Source of the DNA: Clostridiales bacterium
Lineage (GTDB): Bacteria > Bacillota_A > Clostridia > Lachnospirales > Bianqueaceae
Direction: 5' to 3'
Length of the DNA stretch: 21,151 nt
Assembly: GCA_019423265.1 (NCBI GenBank)
Contig: JAHZBS010000019.1
Span: forward strand, 1-21,151
Under the pieces are notes generated by a model. That model did no database searches. It was not told the origin of the DNA and saw only the letters and a program-made list of their open reading frames with translations. Of this stretch, positions 20,190-21,151 are shown one piece after another. The position numbers and the translations under genes were made by a program. Position 1 is the first letter of the stretch; each line of letters begins with the position of its first letter.

Positions 20190-21151
20190 ATGAAGAATAA
20201 CAAGTTTCAGCTGGCCATTGTCGGACTAGGCGGCATGGGAAATTGGCACAGAGAATTGATTCAGGGGATTGATTGTCTGGAAGTCTGCGGCAGTTTTGAC
20301 ATCAGAGAAGAGCGGCAGGAGTTTGCAAGGCAGCATGGCATCACCCCGTACGCCAGCTTCGAAGAGCTGCTGGCGGATCCCGAGGTGGATATCGTACTGT
20401 GCTCCACCCCCAACGACGTACACAAAGAGGTCGTCACCCGTGTACTGCGGGCGGGCAAGAACGTCGTCTGCGAAAAGCCTGTCACTCTCGGCAGCCGCGA
20501 CTTGCAGGAAATGATCGATGCTTCCAAGGAAGCGGGAAAACTTTTTGTTGTGCATCAAAATCGCCGGTGGGATGAAGACTATCTGACCATCAAAAAGATC
20601 TACGAGGAGCATCTGTTGGGCCATGTGTTCCGCATTGAGTCGAGAGTACACGGATCCAGAGGGATTCCGGGAGACTGGCGGGGGGAGAAGGAGCACGGCG
20701 GCGGAATGGTCTTGGACTGGGGCGTCCATATCCTAGACCAGATCTGCATGATGATCCCGGAGAAGATCAAGTCGGTGTACGCCACCTTGACCCACGTTAC
20801 CAATGAAATTGTGGACGACGGGTTTACGGCGGTTCTAACCTTTGAGAGCGGTCTGGAAGCCCTGTTGGAAGTTGGCACGAGCAACTTCATCAATCTGCCC
20901 CGCTGGTATATGCTGGGACAGGATGGCACAGCCGTCATTGAAGATTGGGAGCTCCACGGAAAGATCGTCCGGGCGAAAAACTGGGACGAAAAGGATGTGG
21001 TGCCGGTCAAGACGGCCGCCGGGCTGACCAAGACCATGGCCCCGCGCCGGGAAGACACCATCGTGACCGAAGACCTTCCCACCGTTCACAGCGACATCCG
21101 GGATTACTACCGCAATGTATGCGCTTGCATCCAGGGCAAAGAGGAGATCAA
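20190..21151 (+). CDS. Gfo/Idh/MocA-family NAD(P)-dependent oxidoreductase (3' end outside window)
   Basis: A frame open to the right edge, 320 residues visible. The N-terminal Rossmann fold has VGLGGMG (11-17), Asp at the end of the second strand (SFDIRE), CSTPNDVH (71-78) and the family CEKP motif (94-97) that positions the nicotinamide. The C-terminal domain carries DWGVHILD (176-183) with His180 as the probable catalytic residue, as in myo-inositol/scyllo-inositol and sugar dehydrogenases. The start ATG 20190 follows GAAAGAGAGGG. It is the second gene of the lacI operon, suggesting sugar- or polyol-induced expression. The exact substrate cannot be deduced; most of the usual 330-390 residues are visible. 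Confidence 0.9.
   Translation, partial: MKNNKFQLAIVGLGGMGNWHRELIQGIDCLEVCGSFDIREERQEFARQHGITPYASFEELLADPEVDIVLCSTPNDVHKEVVTRVLRAGKNVVCEKPVTLGSRDLQEMIDASKEAGKLFVVHQNRRWDEDYLTIKKIYEEHLLGHVFRIESRVHGSRGIPGDWRGEKEHGGGMVLDWGVHILDQICMMIPEKIKSVYATLTHVTNEIVDDGFTAVLTFESGLEALLEVGTSNFINLPRWYMLGQDGTAVIEDWELHGKIVRAKNWDEKDVVPVKTAAGLTKTMAPRREDTIVTEDLPTVHSDIRDYYRNVCACIQGKEEI

Noticed and set aside
1..21151. CRISPR array
   Set aside because: No regularly spaced direct repeats of 23-40 bp were found on reading the window.

Overview
The window looks like a chromosomal segment of a low-GC-phylum (Firmicutes/Bacillota) anaerobe, most likely a gut clostridium of the Oscillospirales type. The signs are sigma-A promoters with 17-bp spacers, strong AGGAGG-type ribosome sites, a Firmicutes-style 6S RNA, a LacI-type regulator and a sortase-anchored BspA-like surface protein. 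The genus is inference. The outer parts are visibly GC-richer than the middle. The stretch from about 2.64 to 7.5 kb is strongly AT-rich and the following type III restriction genes are intermediate, which suggests acquired DNA.

Layout. 1-2.1 kb, housekeeping, plus strand: the 3' end of an endonuclease/exonuclease/phosphatase-fold gene, an acyl-ACP thioesterase, and a ribbon-helix-helix protein of unknown role. 2.2-2.63 kb: a 6S RNA followed almost immediately by tRNA-Ala(CGC), apparently on one transcript, then strong terminators. 2.64-12.1 kb, accessory block: an IS3-family element whose transposase is broken by one in-frame TAA (minus strand); an AAA+ ATPase and a subtilisin-like protease that form an IetAS system, known as an antiphage/plasmid-maintenance pair (plus strand); a shared convergent terminator; and a type III restriction-modification operon (mod-res, minus strand) preceded by one or two very small reading frames. 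12.2-15.2 kb: a secreted leucine-rich-repeat surface protein with a C-terminal sortase signal (minus strand). 15.3-21.15 kb, plus strand: an ANT(6)-like aminoglycoside nucleotidyltransferase overlapping an OGG1-type 8-oxoguanine DNA glycosylase, an NhaC-type Na+/H+ antiporter, and a LacI-family regulator with a perfect 14-bp operator in its own leader, followed by a Gfo/Idh/MocA oxidoreductase cut off by the window end.

How the parts relate. The IetAS pair and the type III R-M operon lie tail to tail and share a terminator, making a two-system defence island downstream of a stable-RNA locus. The best leads for something not previously described are: the IetA promoter, which abuts the IS element and carries two phased TTGTCCC repeats next to an IetA protein with a C-terminal helix-turn-helix; the small frames before mod; and the 6S-tRNA arrangement. 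No new system is proven by the sequence alone; the IetAS and type III assignments rest on recognised motifs.
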